From: Lentzea guizhouensis | Lineage (GTDB): Bacteria > Actinomycetota > Actinomycetes > Mycobacteriales > Pseudonocardiaceae | Assembly: GCF_001701025.1 (NCBI RefSeq) | Contig: NZ_CP016793.1 | Coordinates: 9,548,001-9,612,000, forward strand | Direction of reading: 5' to 3' | Length of the DNA: 64,000 nt | In this document: one piece after another, positions 49,695 to 58,774 of the stretch | Layout of the letters: each line of letters starts with the position of its first letter | Position numbering within the stretch: the stretch's first letter is position 1 | The notes under the pieces: model-generated | Told to the model about the DNA's origin: nothing | The model's database searches: none | The model's input: only the letters and a program-made list of their open reading frames with translations | Made by a program: the position numbers and the translations under genes

Positions 49695-51623
49695 TCAGCG
49701 GCGTTGCTTGCGGGAGCGGAGGTAGTCGCTGACCACGGCGGCGCCCAGGCCGTCCTCGTCGGCGGCCACCACGCGGCCGCCACCGCGGCGGGCCACGATG
49801 TCGACGAAAGCGGCCAGGCGAGGGTCGTCGCCCAGCTTGAAGACCGAGATCGTCGCTCCCAGGCGGGCCAGGGAGTCGACCTCGTTCAGCGTCTTGGTCA
49901 GCGTGCGCGGCAGCGGTGGGTAGTGGAACTCGGCGTCGCCCTCCGGTTCGAGGTGGGCGGTGGGTTCGCCGTCGGTGACGACCAGCACCACGGGCTGGGC
50001 GTCGGGGTGGCGGCGGACGTGGCGGCCCGCGAGGAGCAGGGCGTGGTGCAGGTTGGTGCCCTGTTCCCAGACGCCCTCCAACGCCGTGAGCTGGCCGATG
50101 TCGACGGCCTCCGCGTAACGGCCGAAGGTGACCAGTTGCAGGGCGTCGGTGCGGAAGCGGGTCTGGATGAGGTGGTGCAGGGCCAGGGCGGTGCGCTTCA
50201 TGGGCACCCAGCGGCCGTCCTGGACCATCGACCACGACGTGTCGACGCACAGGGCGACGGCGGCGCGGGAGCGGTGTTCGGTTTCGGCGACCTCGATGTC
50301 GACCACGTCGAGGGACATGGCGCCGGAGCGCAGCACGGAGTTGCGCAGGGTGCGGGGGACGTCCCACGGTTCGGTGTCGCCGAACTGCCACGGGCGGGTG
50401 GAGCCGATCAGTTCGCCCGCGGCACCGGCGGTGACGGTGTCGCGGGAGCCCTGGGAGGAGCGCAGCTGGTCGACGACGCCGCGCAGGGCGGTTTCGCCGA
50501 GGCGGCGCAGGGCCTTCGGGGTCAGGCGCAGCGAGCCGTCCGGGGCCCGTTCGAGGATGTTCTGCTGGCGCAGGGCCTTTTCGAGCTCGGCGAGGCGACG
50601 GGCGTCGACGGAGGCCTCCGGGCCGAGCTGGCGTTCCAGTGCCTCCAGGTCGATGTCCTCCAGGCGGGCGCCGGGGTAGGACTGGGCGAGCTGTTCGGCC
50701 AGTGCGTCCAGCTCGGCGAGGTCGGCCATGGCCTGCGCGCCCTCGCCGAGGCCGAGCGGGTCCTGGCCGCGGAACCGGGCCGAGGAGGTCCAGTCCTCGC
50801 CGGGGCGCAGGCGTTGCAGCAGGGAGTCCAGCGTGGACAGCTGCGAGCCGATGCCGCCGAAGGCCTGCTGGGACAACGCGGACAGCTCGGCGCGCTGTTC
50901 GTCGGTCATCGAGTTCATCATGCGTTGCGCCGCGGCCGAACGGGCGGCCAGCGCGTCGATCAGCTCGTCGACGGTGCGCGGGTTCTCCGGGAAGAAGTCG
51001 CCGTGCTTGCGCATGAACTCGTCGAACATGCGCGGTGTGTCGGGCGAGGAGGCCGCGTGGGCGGTCAGCAGCTCGTTGAGGTCGCGCAACATGCGCTGGA
51101 TGCGGCGCACGTCCTCGGAGTCCACGTTGGACAGTGCTTCCTTCATCCCGCGGAAGCGCTGGTCCAGCAGCTCACGGCCGAGCAGCTCGCGGATCTGCTC
51201 GTACGCCTGCCTGGCCTCCTGCGACTGCCAGGAGTAGTTCGCGAGCTCCTGCACCGCCGCGGCCGTGCCCTGGGGCAGGGCGTCCAGCTGGGCCTCGCGG
51301 AAGCGGGCGTCGTCGGACGGGTCGGGGAACAACGCCCGCCGCTCCGCCTCCAGCGCCTCGTCCAGCAGCCGCCGGACCTCCTGCAGCGTGCCGTCGAGGC
51401 GGTGGCGGCGCTTGATCGACGAACGCCGCTGCCACAGCCGCGAGGTCATGTCGTCCAGGCCGCGCGTGCCGTCCACGCCGCGCCGCAGCAGCTCGCGCAG
51501 CGCGGCGTTGGGTGAGGCGCCCTCCATGATCTCGCGGCCGAGCTCGTCCACGGCCGCGCGCAGGTCGACGGGGGGCGCCAGCGGGTCGGCGCCGCCGCCC
51601 CAGCGTCCGTAGCGGTATCTCAT
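49695..51623 (-). CDS. VWA domain-containing protein, partner of the MoxR-like ATPase
   Basis: A 642-residue cytoplasmic protein. Residues 1-430 are mostly helical, with a possible coiled coil (LREAQLDALPQGTAA to LREQARPAY region), and the C-terminal vWA domain (about 445-640) carries the MIDAS motif DTSWSM and a TDGEPTAHL element. MoxR ATPases with vWA partners act as metal-dependent chaperones that insert cofactors or remodel complexes. The start overlaps the ATPase gene stop by four bases. In the same operon as the ATPase. Confidence 0.88.
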   Translation of the reverse strand: MRYRYGRWGGGADPLAPPVDLRAAVDELGREIMEGASPNAALRELLRRGVDGTRGLDDMTSRLWQRRSSIKRRHRLDGTLQEVRRLLDEALEAERRALFPDPSDDARFREAQLDALPQGTAAAVQELANYSWQSQEARQAYEQIRELLGRELLDQRFRGMKEALSNVDSEDVRRIQRMLRDLNELLTAHAASSPDTPRMFDEFMRKHGDFFPENPRTVDELIDALAARSAAAQRMMNSMTDEQRAELSALSQQAFGGIGSQLSTLDSLLQRLRPGEDWTSSARFRGQDPLGLGEGAQAMADLAELDALAEQLAQSYPGARLEDIDLEALERQLGPEASVDARRLAELEKALRQQNILERAPDGSLRLTPKALRRLGETALRGVVDQLRSSQGSRDTVTAGAAGELIGSTRPWQFGDTEPWDVPRTLRNSVLRSGAMSLDVVDIEVAETEHRSRAAVALCVDTSWSMVQDGRWVPMKRTALALHHLIQTRFRTDALQLVTFGRYAEAVDIGQLTALEGVWEQGTNLHHALLLAGRHVRRHPDAQPVVLVVTDGEPTAHLEPEGDAEFHYPPLPRTLTKTLNEVDSLARLGATISVFKLGDDPRLAAFVDIVARRGGGRVVAADEDGLGAAVVSDYLRSRKQRR

Positions 51624-51876
51624 CCGTACACCGATCGGTCGTCGTCGGAAGAGGTGTCCTTGGACAGGTGCCGGGTCAGGTACAGCGACTCCAGCGCGAG
51701 CTCCACGGCGGAGGCGATGCGGCCGGCCGGGTCCTTCGGGCCGGCGCCCAGCCTGGTCGCCACCTCGTGCAGCACCGGCAGCTCGGGCAGTGCCGCGAGC
51801 AGGTCGCCCGCGTGCACCCGGTCACCGGTCGCGACCGGGTGGCCGTCCGAGACCGCCTCGGCGAGCGTCCGCAGGT
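51620..51876 (-). pseudogene. Displaced C-terminal part of the MoxR-like ATPase
   Basis: The frame LAGLNLRTLAEAVSDGHPVA, DLLAALPELPVLHEVATRLG, ASAVELALESLYLTRHLSKD and RSVYG is the normal C-terminus of this ATPase subfamily. It lies one frame off the upstream part because a base is missing at about 51895-51897. Restored, the ATPase would be about 463 residues. The end overlaps the vWA gene start. Probably a consensus error rather than a true second gene. Confidence 0.75.
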
Positions 51877-53010
51877 TCAGGCCGGCCAGGCGGCCCGCGC
51901 GGTGTCGGCGATCGACCGGCGCAGCAGGTGCACCAGGACCTCGTCCTCGCGCCCCTCCTCCCCCGCCTCGAACTCCAGCTTGCCGCGCAGCACGTCCGGC
52001 ACCGACTCCAGGTCGACCGGCCGCGCGATGGCCGGGGTCTCGCCGATCAGCGCGGACCGGCGCAGCGCGGAGGCCGCGACCGTCTCCGCCGCCGCGATCG
52101 CGAACCGCGCCGACACACCGGAGCGCTGGTCGATCGACGACGACTCGCGCAGGTGGCGCACGAACCGGGCGATGATCTCCAGCAGGTGGTCACCCACCTC
52201 GGCGACCAGTTCGGCCTCCTGGCGGACCATGTCCACCTCGGCGTCGACCTCCAGCGGGTAGTGCGTGCGCACCTCGGCGCCGAAGCGGTCCTTCAGCGGC
52301 GTGATGATGCGGCCGCGGTTGGTGTAGTCCTCGGGGTTCGCGGTCGCCACGAGCAGCACGTCCAGCGGCAGCCGCAGCGTGTAGCCGCGGACCTGGATGT
52401 CGCGCTCCTCCATCACGTTCAGCAACGCGACCTGGATGCGTTCGGCCAGGTCAGGCAGCTCGTTGATGGCGATGATGCCGCGGTGGGCACGCGGCAGCAG
52501 GCCGTAGTGGATCGTCTCCGGGTCGCCGAGCGAACGCCCTTCGGCGACCTTCACCGGGTCGACGTCGCCGACCAGGTCACCCACGGAGGTGTCCGGCGTG
52601 GCGAGCTTCTCGGCGTACCGCTCGTCGCGGTGCCGCCACACCACCGGGAGGTCGTCACCGAGCTCGGCGGCCCGGCGACGCGACTCCGGTGTGATCGGGT
52701 CGAGCGGGTGTTCGCCCAGCTCGGAGCCCTCGATCACGGGAGTCCACTCGTCCAGCAGCGACACGATCGTGCGCAGCAGGCGCGTCTTGCCCTGACCGCG
52801 CTCGCCGAGCAGGACCACGTCGTGCCCGGCGAGCAACGCCCGTTCGAGCTGCGGGAGCACCGTGCGGTCGAAACCGACGATGCCGGGCCACGGGTTGCGT
52901 CCCTCGCGCAGAGCCGCGAGGAGGTTCTCGCGGATCTCGGTCTTGACGCCGCGCGGCCGGTGCCCGGCGGCGCGCAGTTCGCCCGCCGTGCGGGCCAGGT
53001 TCTGGGTCAC
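51877..53010 (-). CDS. MoxR/magnesium-chelatase-type AAA ATPase (C-terminus frameshifted)
   Basis: A 377-residue open frame. The AAA core has Walker A GERGQGKT (about 62-69), a Walker B position in HRGIIAINELPDL, sensor 1 in LLVATANPEDYTNRG and a sensor 2/lid region. LPRA-HRGIIAINELPDLAE and RIQVALLNVMEERDIQVRGY mark the magnesium-chelatase ChlI-like clade. The frame stops early at 51877 after RSIADTARAAW, owing to a missing base in a G run; the true end is at 51620. GTG 53010 follows a damage-type promoter by seven bases (leaderless). It works with the vWA protein. Confidence 0.85.
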   Translation of the reverse strand: MTQNLARTAGELRAAGHRPRGVKTEIRENLLAALREGRNPWPGIVGFDRTVLPQLERALLAGHDVVLLGERGQGKTRLLRTIVSLLDEWTPVIEGSELGEHPLDPITPESRRRAAELGDDLPVVWRHRDERYAEKLATPDTSVGDLVGDVDPVKVAEGRSLGDPETIHYGLLPRAHRGIIAINELPDLAERIQVALLNVMEERDIQVRGYTLRLPLDVLLVATANPEDYTNRGRIITPLKDRFGAEVRTHYPLEVDAEVDMVRQEAELVAEVGDHLLEIIARFVRHLRESSSIDQRSGVSARFAIAAAETVAASALRRSALIGETPAIARPVDLESVPDVLRGKLEFEAGEEGREDEVLVHLLRRSIADTARAAWPA

Positions 53011-53017
53011 GCCGACG

Positions 53018-53040
53018 ACGCTACGCAGGACCACCGACAA
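53018..53040 (-). promoter_or_regulatory. RecA-NDp/PafBC-type promoter of the ATPase/vWA operon
   Basis: TTGTCGGTG, 8 bases, TAGCGT on the minus strand: an exact consensus match. It ends seven bases before GTG 53010, predicting a leaderless transcript. Confidence 0.6.
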
Positions 53041-53065
53041 TTTCGACGTGGAGCGACTCCAGCCC

Positions 53066-55210
53066 CTACCGCACGGCCGCCTCCACGGCGTTGCGCAGGA
53101 TGCGTGCCATCGCCGGGTCGTCGGCCAGGGCTCCGTTGAAGCACAAGGAACCCACGCTGAACACCCACCCTCCGTTCGGCTTCGGCAGCACGACCATCTC
53201 GGCACCGTGGCCGGGGTCTTGTAAGCCGTGAGCGAACGCGACGGCGTCCGGTTCGACCCGCCCGGCGCCGGCCCGGTTGTCGACCTCCCAGCCACTGGCC
53301 GCGAAGTTGTACCCGGTGTGGCCGAACTCGCTGCCGACCGTGAGCCCGGTGCCCTCCAGGAACGGGTGCTCGGCGCTCACGACGTACGGCTTCATCTCCA
53401 TGTACGACCAGCTGTCGTACGCCACGCCGAGCACGGCGGACTCCGGCCGGCCCTGGTCACGCCACAGCCACCGGTGGCCGGAGTCGTTGCGGTGCAACAC
53501 GAAGCCGGCGGGGTCGTGGTCGACGCGCTCGTACATGCCGTTGCCGCCCGTGTAGATCACCCGGCCGCCGTTGGCCAGATAGGTCTCCACGGCGTCACGC
53601 ATCTGCGGCGTCCAGTACTCGGGGTGAGACGCCAGCACGAGCACCTTGTACTGCGCCAGCCAGCTCGGGTCGTGCAGGTCGACGTCCTGGTAGCAGTCGT
53701 AGCCGAGGCTGTTGTCCGCGAACCACTTCATCAGCAACAGGTCGCCGTGGAAACGCACGTCGATGAAGCCCGGCCCCTCGATGAACGCGTTCCCGAACGG
53801 CCGGTTCGTGGTGATCTTGCGGCGCGCTGGACGTTCGTCCCAGGTGTACTGGAAGTGCCCGCCCCAGTGGTTGTAAGCGTTGTGCGTCAGGAACGGCAGC
53901 AGCAGCGCGACGTCGTGTTCGGGCTGCTTGGGCTTCACGACAAATGGGATGTACTGCCGCATTCCGTACGCGCCTTCGAGCTTCACGACGTGAAAGCCCG
54001 ACGGCCAGTCCCCGATGTCGACGCTCAGGTCCGTGGTCCACCCGCAGCCGTTCGCCCGGTAGCCGGACCTCAACAACTGCCTGCGCCCCCGGAACGTGCG
54101 CGGCGCCCACACTTCCGCGGCATAGCCCTGCTCGACCGGCCCGTTCAGCCGGAGCACGCTCGCGCGGTACTCGTCGAGCGTCGTCGAGACGGCCACGTCG
54201 AGGCGCTCGCCCTGGGAGGCCGACCAGCGGGTGTAGCCCTGCAGGTTCGCGGCGCGGGTGACGGTGAAGCCGGTGCCGACGAGCTTGCCGGTGCCGCCGG
54301 CCGCCCACGTCCCCCCGCCGTCCACGTCGACCGTGCGGTGGTTGGTGAGCCGGTACCAGTGCAGCTCGTGGTCGGGCCGGTCCGGGTCCCTGTTGACGAA
54401 CACGCAGTAGAAGACGCCACCGGCGTCGGCGAACCGCTCGACGCTGCTGCCCCAGTCCCAGCCGGAACCGATGCCGATCCCCTCGCCGTCGTTCGCCCAG
54501 GCACCGGGCCCGGTGGACCCGTCACCGGCGAGGTAGCGGAACCAGTGCAGCGACGCGCCGTGCCGCACCGCGTAGATCACCCCGTCGGTGTCGGCCCACC
54601 ACAGGTCGTAGTCGCGCTTGCCGGAGGCGATCTTCTGGCCGACGCCGTCATGCGCCCACGCACCCGGCCCGTTCGAGCCGTCACCGGCCTTGTACTTGAA
54701 CCAGTACAGGTCACCCTGCTTGTCCACGGCGTAGAAGACGCCGTCCCAGCCGCCGAACACGGCCGCGTAGTCGCGGAAGCCGCGGTGGATGATGTTGTTC
54801 GTACCCGGCGCCCAGTAGCCCTCACCGGTGGCGCTGTTGGTCAGCACCCACTTGTGCCACCAGAGCGTGCCGTCGCCGCAGAAGCCGAAGACCTGGCCGT
54901 CCTGGGACGCGAGCACGGTCGTGTGGATCTGCCAGCCGAGGCCGATCTCACGGCCGTTGCCGTCGGCCCAGTTGTACGTGCCGTCGGTGCGGCCGAGGTG
55001 CTTGAACCACTTGAGGCGCCCGTCGGCGTACCAGGCGTACAGCACGCCGTTGCCGCCGGGAACGATCTGCAGCAGCCGCTGCTCCGGGTCGTCGTCCGCC
55101 GCCCTCGCCGTACCCGGCCCCGCGACCAGTGCCGCCCCTGCCAGCGCGGCCGCCCCTTGCAGGACGGTTCTGCGCGCGACTCCGCTGTTTTCCGAATCCC
55201 CCAGATCCAT
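53066..55210 (-). CDS. Tat-exported tachylectin-like propeller fused to N,N-dimethylformamidase-like domain
   Basis: A 714-residue exported protein. The twin-arginine signal (ARRTVLQGAAALAGAALVAG, ending ARAAD) covers residues 1-38. Residues 45-310 form a tachylectin-type beta-propeller with repeated WFKYKAGDGSNGPGAWAHDG-like blades that usually bind sugars. Residues 310-714 resemble the large subunit of N,N-dimethylformamidase, with an Ig-like part and a glutamine-amidotransferase-like fold (LVLASHPEYWTPQMRDAVET, GGRVIYTGGNGMYERVDHDP). ATG 55210 is chosen for the signal peptide. Tat export suggests folding with a cofactor in the cytoplasm. Substrate unknown. Confidence 0.88.
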   Translation of the reverse strand: MDLGDSENSGVARRTVLQGAAALAGAALVAGPGTARAADDDPEQRLLQIVPGGNGVLYAWYADGRLKWFKHLGRTDGTYNWADGNGREIGLGWQIHTTVLASQDGQVFGFCGDGTLWWHKWVLTNSATGEGYWAPGTNNIIHRGFRDYAAVFGGWDGVFYAVDKQGDLYWFKYKAGDGSNGPGAWAHDGVGQKIASGKRDYDLWWADTDGVIYAVRHGASLHWFRYLAGDGSTGPGAWANDGEGIGIGSGWDWGSSVERFADAGGVFYCVFVNRDPDRPDHELHWYRLTNHRTVDVDGGGTWAAGGTGKLVGTGFTVTRAANLQGYTRWSASQGERLDVAVSTTLDEYRASVLRLNGPVEQGYAAEVWAPRTFRGRRQLLRSGYRANGCGWTTDLSVDIGDWPSGFHVVKLEGAYGMRQYIPFVVKPKQPEHDVALLLPFLTHNAYNHWGGHFQYTWDERPARRKITTNRPFGNAFIEGPGFIDVRFHGDLLLMKWFADNSLGYDCYQDVDLHDPSWLAQYKVLVLASHPEYWTPQMRDAVETYLANGGRVIYTGGNGMYERVDHDPAGFVLHRNDSGHRWLWRDQGRPESAVLGVAYDSWSYMEMKPYVVSAEHPFLEGTGLTVGSEFGHTGYNFAASGWEVDNRAGAGRVEPDAVAFAHGLQDPGHGAEMVVLPKPNGGWVFSVGSLCFNGALADDPAMARILRNAVEAAVR

Positions 55211-55241
55211 GCGGCCATCGTGCAGGAGAATGCGGGGCGAT

Positions 55242-55733
55242 ATGAGCAACTGTGTCGATTTCAAGTGGGCGCCCTCGCCCGCGGACTGGCGGGCCAGTCT
55301 GCGCACGATGGTGCCGATGTTCCGCTGGGCGCCCTGGTTCGCGGTCGCGCTGGCCGGGCTGTCGCTGGTCCTGCTGTTCTTCTACGACGACATGGTGCCC
55401 GCCGCGATCTTCGGCCTGGTGTTCGCGCTGGTGATCGGCTTCATGGAGCCGGTGGCGGTGTGGTGGCGCTTCTCGTCGGACGAGATGATCAGCCGGACCG
55501 TCGTGGGCAGCGCGGACGACCAGTCGTTCCGGATGGCCGTGGGCACCGCCGTGCGCGAGGAGCTCGACTGGGCCGAGCTGCCCAGCTGGACCGAGACGCG
55601 GCAGGGATTTGTGCTGGAGACGCTGGACGAGGGGTCGGCGTCGCTGTCGGTGCCGCACCGGGCGTTCGCGTCCACGCAGGACGCCCAGTCGTTCCGGACG
55701 CTGCTCGAACAGCACATCGGGCCCGCCAAGTAG
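55242..55733 (+). CDS. YcxB-like membrane protein
   Basis: A 163-residue protein with two adjacent transmembrane helices (about residues 28-68) and a C-terminal cytoplasmic domain like YcxB (SWTETRQGFVLETLDEGSAS, VPHRAFASTQDAQSFRTLLE). ATG 55242 is chosen; ATG 55230 in the same frame has AGGAG close before it and is possible. Divergent from the Tat-exported protein gene with a 31-base gap. Function unknown. Confidence 0.75.
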   Translation: MSNCVDFKWAPSPADWRASLRTMVPMFRWAPWFAVALAGLSLVLLFFYDDMVPAAIFGLVFALVIGFMEPVAVWWRFSSDEMISRTVVGSADDQSFRMAVGTAVREELDWAELPSWTETRQGFVLETLDEGSASLSVPHRAFASTQDAQSFRTLLEQHIGPAK

Positions 55734-55793
55734 ATGTGCCCGATCCGAGACACCGGGTGGGGCGGCGGGGGCCGGGCCACGTAATCTCGTCGC

Positions 55794-56591
55794 GTGTCCT
55801 GTGCGAGTGCCACGCTGGTCGTGTGGACGTCGGGATGGCTGCACGGTCTGGCCGCCTCCGACGACGTCCTCGACGCCCTGCACACGTGGGCCGAGCAGCA
55901 CGAGGTGGTGGCCGATGACGACGGCACCGCCACGGCGCTCGACCTGCCCGGTCCCGACGAGGCCCCCGTGGGGCCCGCCCTGCTGCTGGCCGCGTTGCGG
56001 CGCGCGGGCGCGACTTCGGCGCGGCTGGTGCTGCCGGTGCCGGGTGACGTGCGCGGTCTGGGCGGCAAGGGGCCGCTCGCGATGTGCGCATTGCGGTCCG
56101 GTGAGGCGCTCGTGATCCCGTCCGTGCACGTGGGGCTGGTGCCGAAGATCGTCGCGGACGGCGTGATGCGGTGGACGGTGTTCGACCTGCCCTCGTCCAC
56201 CGGTCTGGAGCACATCCCGATCGGTGAGGCCGAGGCCGGGCTGGGTGCCGCGCTGCGCGAGGCGACCGCGGCGCTGGCGTCGCTGGACGTGGCGAAGCAC
56301 CGGCCGAACGTGCGCAAGGAGATCGCGGACCTGGCCGCCGCGAACTCGGCGCTGCCGTGGCCGGACGCGATGCCGCCGCGCTCGCTGCGGGTGCTGCAGC
56401 GGGCCGCCGAGGTGGACGCGATCGTGTCGGTCGCCCGGTCCGACTCGCCCGGTGGCGCGGTGTCGGCCTCGGCCATGACGGCGCGCGCGGAGGCGTTGCT
56501 CCCGGTGTCCGAAGCGGTGCGACGCGCGCGTTGTGCGGCCGTGGACGAAGCGGTGCGCGTGTTGGCGGACTCCGGCGCCGGTCGACACTGA
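55794..56591 (+). CDS. Hypothetical protein
   Basis: A 265-residue soluble protein with coding-like composition throughout and no motif I can name. The N-terminal half is alpha/beta (TLVVWTSGWLHGLAASDDVL, SARLVLPVPGDVRGLGGKGP); the C-terminal half (about 140-265) is strongly helical and alanine-rich. TAATCT lies six bases before the GTG start, so it is probably leaderless. It stands alone between the YcxB-like gene and the vWA gene. Confidence 0.7.
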   Translation: MSCASATLVVWTSGWLHGLAASDDVLDALHTWAEQHEVVADDDGTATALDLPGPDEAPVGPALLLAALRRAGATSARLVLPVPGDVRGLGGKGPLAMCALRSGEALVIPSVHVGLVPKIVADGVMRWTVFDLPSSTGLEHIPIGEAEAGLGAALREATAALASLDVAKHRPNVRKEIADLAAANSALPWPDAMPPRSLRVLQRAAEVDAIVSVARSDSPGGAVSASAMTARAEALLPVSEAVRRARCAAVDEAVRVLADSGAGRH

Positions 56592-56684
56592 AAGTGGTCG
56601 TGAACTGCGGTTCCGCTGTCCGCACTGACCCAAACGAGTGGTTCTGCGCCGGTAAGGGCGGCTGAGCCGCCAACTCCCCCAGAA

Positions 56685-56707
56685 CTGTCGGTACCCCCTC
56701 CTACAGT
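56685..56707 (+). promoter_or_regulatory. Possible RecA-NDp-like promoter of the substrate-binding/vWA gene
   Basis: CTGTCGGTA, 8 bases, TACAGT. Two positions differ from TTGTCRGTG, but the spacing and -10 fit. It ends 21 bases before ATG 56729, which has its own GGGGAGGG ribosome site. Confidence 0.35.
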
Positions 56708-56728
56708 TCGGACGGGGAGGGACACCGC

Positions 56729-58531
56729 ATGGAAGATGTCGACCAACGACGGTCGAGCACAGCACCGAGGTACGCCGGTGCCGTCATGCTGGCCGTCGTC
56801 GCCGGGCACCTGCTGGCCGAGGCGGCCACGGGGTCGCTCGCGACCTGGCAGTCCTGGGTGATCTACGCCCTCGGCACCGCGGTGGTCATCGGCGGTGCGA
56901 GCGCCGTCGACGGGCTGGCCGGGTGGGTGAAGCGGATCCGGTGGGGCTGGGTCGTGTTCGTCGCGGTGCTCGCTGCCCTGGGTGTGCTGGTGTTCTTCGC
57001 CGCACCGCCGGTGCTCGCGTACGGGCGGGTGCTGCTGCTCGGGTGTCCGCAGCCGGCCGAGGTGCGGGTGCTGACGTCGCAGGCCGCGCTTCCCGCGGTC
57101 CAGGACGTGGCGCGGCAGTTCGAGCTGCACACGGCCGACGGGCACCACGGGTGCCGCACGGCGCGGTTGTTCGTGTTCGCGGCGCCGGGCGACACGGGCG
57201 CGAACGCGTTGCGCTCGTCGTGGTCGTCGCAGGCCCTGCGGGAGGTGGGCCCGCACCCGGACGTGTGGCTGCCCGACTCGACGACCGAGACCGCGGAGGT
57301 GGTGCGGCGCACGGACGGCATCGGCTCGGCGGTGCGGGTCCTGCAGGGCGAGTCCGTCGCCTGGTCGCCGGTCGTGCTGGCGATGCCGGCCGCCGTCGCG
57401 CGAGATGTCGCGTCGAGCTCGCCGGAGCCGTGGGGCGAGCTGCTGGCGAAGGTGCACGGCACCGGGCTGCCGATCGGTCGCCCGAACCCGCTGACCGCCA
57501 TCGACGGCAGGCTGGCCACCTACGCGTTGTACTCGTCGCTCGACCCGGCGGTGGTGGAACGCCGGCTGGAGGAGAGCACCCAGCTGCGGCCGGACGCGGC
57601 GCTCGTGACGACCGAGCAGGTCCTCTTGCGGCACAACAGAACGGCCTGCGCGGTCAAGCCGTGCCTGACCGCGCTGTACCCGTCGGACACCTACCGCGCC
57701 GACTACCCGGTGAACCTCGTCGAGTGGGACACCCAGGACGCCTCGAACCTCGAAGCCCGCGCACCCGCGCGTGCGTTCCAGTCGTGGCTGTCCTCGCAGG
57801 CGGGCAAGACCGCGCTGAACACCGCCGGTCTGCGCCCGTCGAAGCAGGCGGCGGGCTCGGAGTTCCGCGAGGAGCACGGCGTGCAGGCAGGCCCGATCCT
57901 CGACAACGACGAGGCCGCACCCGACCTCTCCGAGTGGCCTGCCTTCGAACGCAAGTACGACCAGGCCAAACGCGACGGCCGGATCTGGCTCACCCTCGAC
58001 GCCTCCGGCTCCATGACCGAGCAGACCGCGACCGGTGAGAGCCGCTTCGCCGTCGCCGTCGACGGCGTCCGCAAGGCCCTCACCCAGATGGGCGCCCGCG
58101 ACACCTACGGCCTCTCCGTCTTCAGCGGCTCCGAGGTCCGCCCCCTGGTCCCGCTCGGCCGCCGCGACCGCGAGGCCGCCACCACCGCCCTGGAAGCAGT
58201 CACCCCCACCGGCGGCACCCCGCTGCACCAGGCCATCCTCGACAGCGCCGCCCGCATCGGCACCGACGACGCCGACCACGTCAGCGCGGTCATCGCCCTG
58301 ACCGACGGCGAGGACACCACCAGCCCTCAGACCCGAGCCGACGTGGCCGCAGCCCTCCGCGACCGCCCGGTGCGGGTGTTCGTGGTCGCGGTGGGCGACG
58401 CGAGCTGCGCGGCCCACGCCCTGACCACGATCACCGACGCGTCCGGCGGGGAGTGCCACGACTCCACGATGGACACGCTGGGCGACGACCTGGCAGCGCT
58501 GTTCCGGAAGCTGTGGGGAGGAGCCCCGTGA
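56729..58531 (+). CDS. Membrane-anchored substrate-binding and vWA domain protein
   Basis: A 600-residue protein. Three hydrophobic helices lie within residues 15-105. An extracytoplasmic solute-binding-like domain (about 108-385) has type-2 periplasmic-binding features (VRVLTSQAALPAVQDVARQF, HPDVWLPDSTTETAEVVRR). A vWA domain (about 415-600) has the MIDAS motif LTLDASGSMTEQ and TDGEDTTSP. This arrangement is known in actinobacteria without an assigned function. A lone substrate-binding protein is encoded 243 bases downstream in the same direction. Confidence 0.85.
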   Translation: MEDVDQRRSSTAPRYAGAVMLAVVAGHLLAEAATGSLATWQSWVIYALGTAVVIGGASAVDGLAGWVKRIRWGWVVFVAVLAALGVLVFFAAPPVLAYGRVLLLGCPQPAEVRVLTSQAALPAVQDVARQFELHTADGHHGCRTARLFVFAAPGDTGANALRSSWSSQALREVGPHPDVWLPDSTTETAEVVRRTDGIGSAVRVLQGESVAWSPVVLAMPAAVARDVASSSPEPWGELLAKVHGTGLPIGRPNPLTAIDGRLATYALYSSLDPAVVERRLEESTQLRPDAALVTTEQVLLRHNRTACAVKPCLTALYPSDTYRADYPVNLVEWDTQDASNLEARAPARAFQSWLSSQAGKTALNTAGLRPSKQAAGSEFREEHGVQAGPILDNDEAAPDLSEWPAFERKYDQAKRDGRIWLTLDASGSMTEQTATGESRFAVAVDGVRKALTQMGARDTYGLSVFSGSEVRPLVPLGRRDREAATTALEAVTPTGGTPLHQAILDSAARIGTDDADHVSAVIALTDGEDTTSPQTRADVAAALRDRPVRVFVVAVGDASCAAHALTTITDASGGECHDSTMDTLGDDLAALFRKLWGGAP

Positions 58532-58774
58532 CCCCCACCCACACCCGTTCCGCCACCGCTGACCGCCACCGGCGCCGCAGGTCGTGCGCGCTCGCCGGGA
58601 GTGCCGGCAGGCCGAGTTCGGGACCTCTGGAAGTGCGCGGGAACGCCGGGCAAGGCCTGGCAACGGCCACGCCTCCGCCCACATCCCTGCCCACCACGCC
58701 CGCCCCACCCGAGCCGAACCCCCGCCGCCCGAGCCCCCGACCGTTCTCTCCCCCGTCCACCGAGGAGGTACCAG

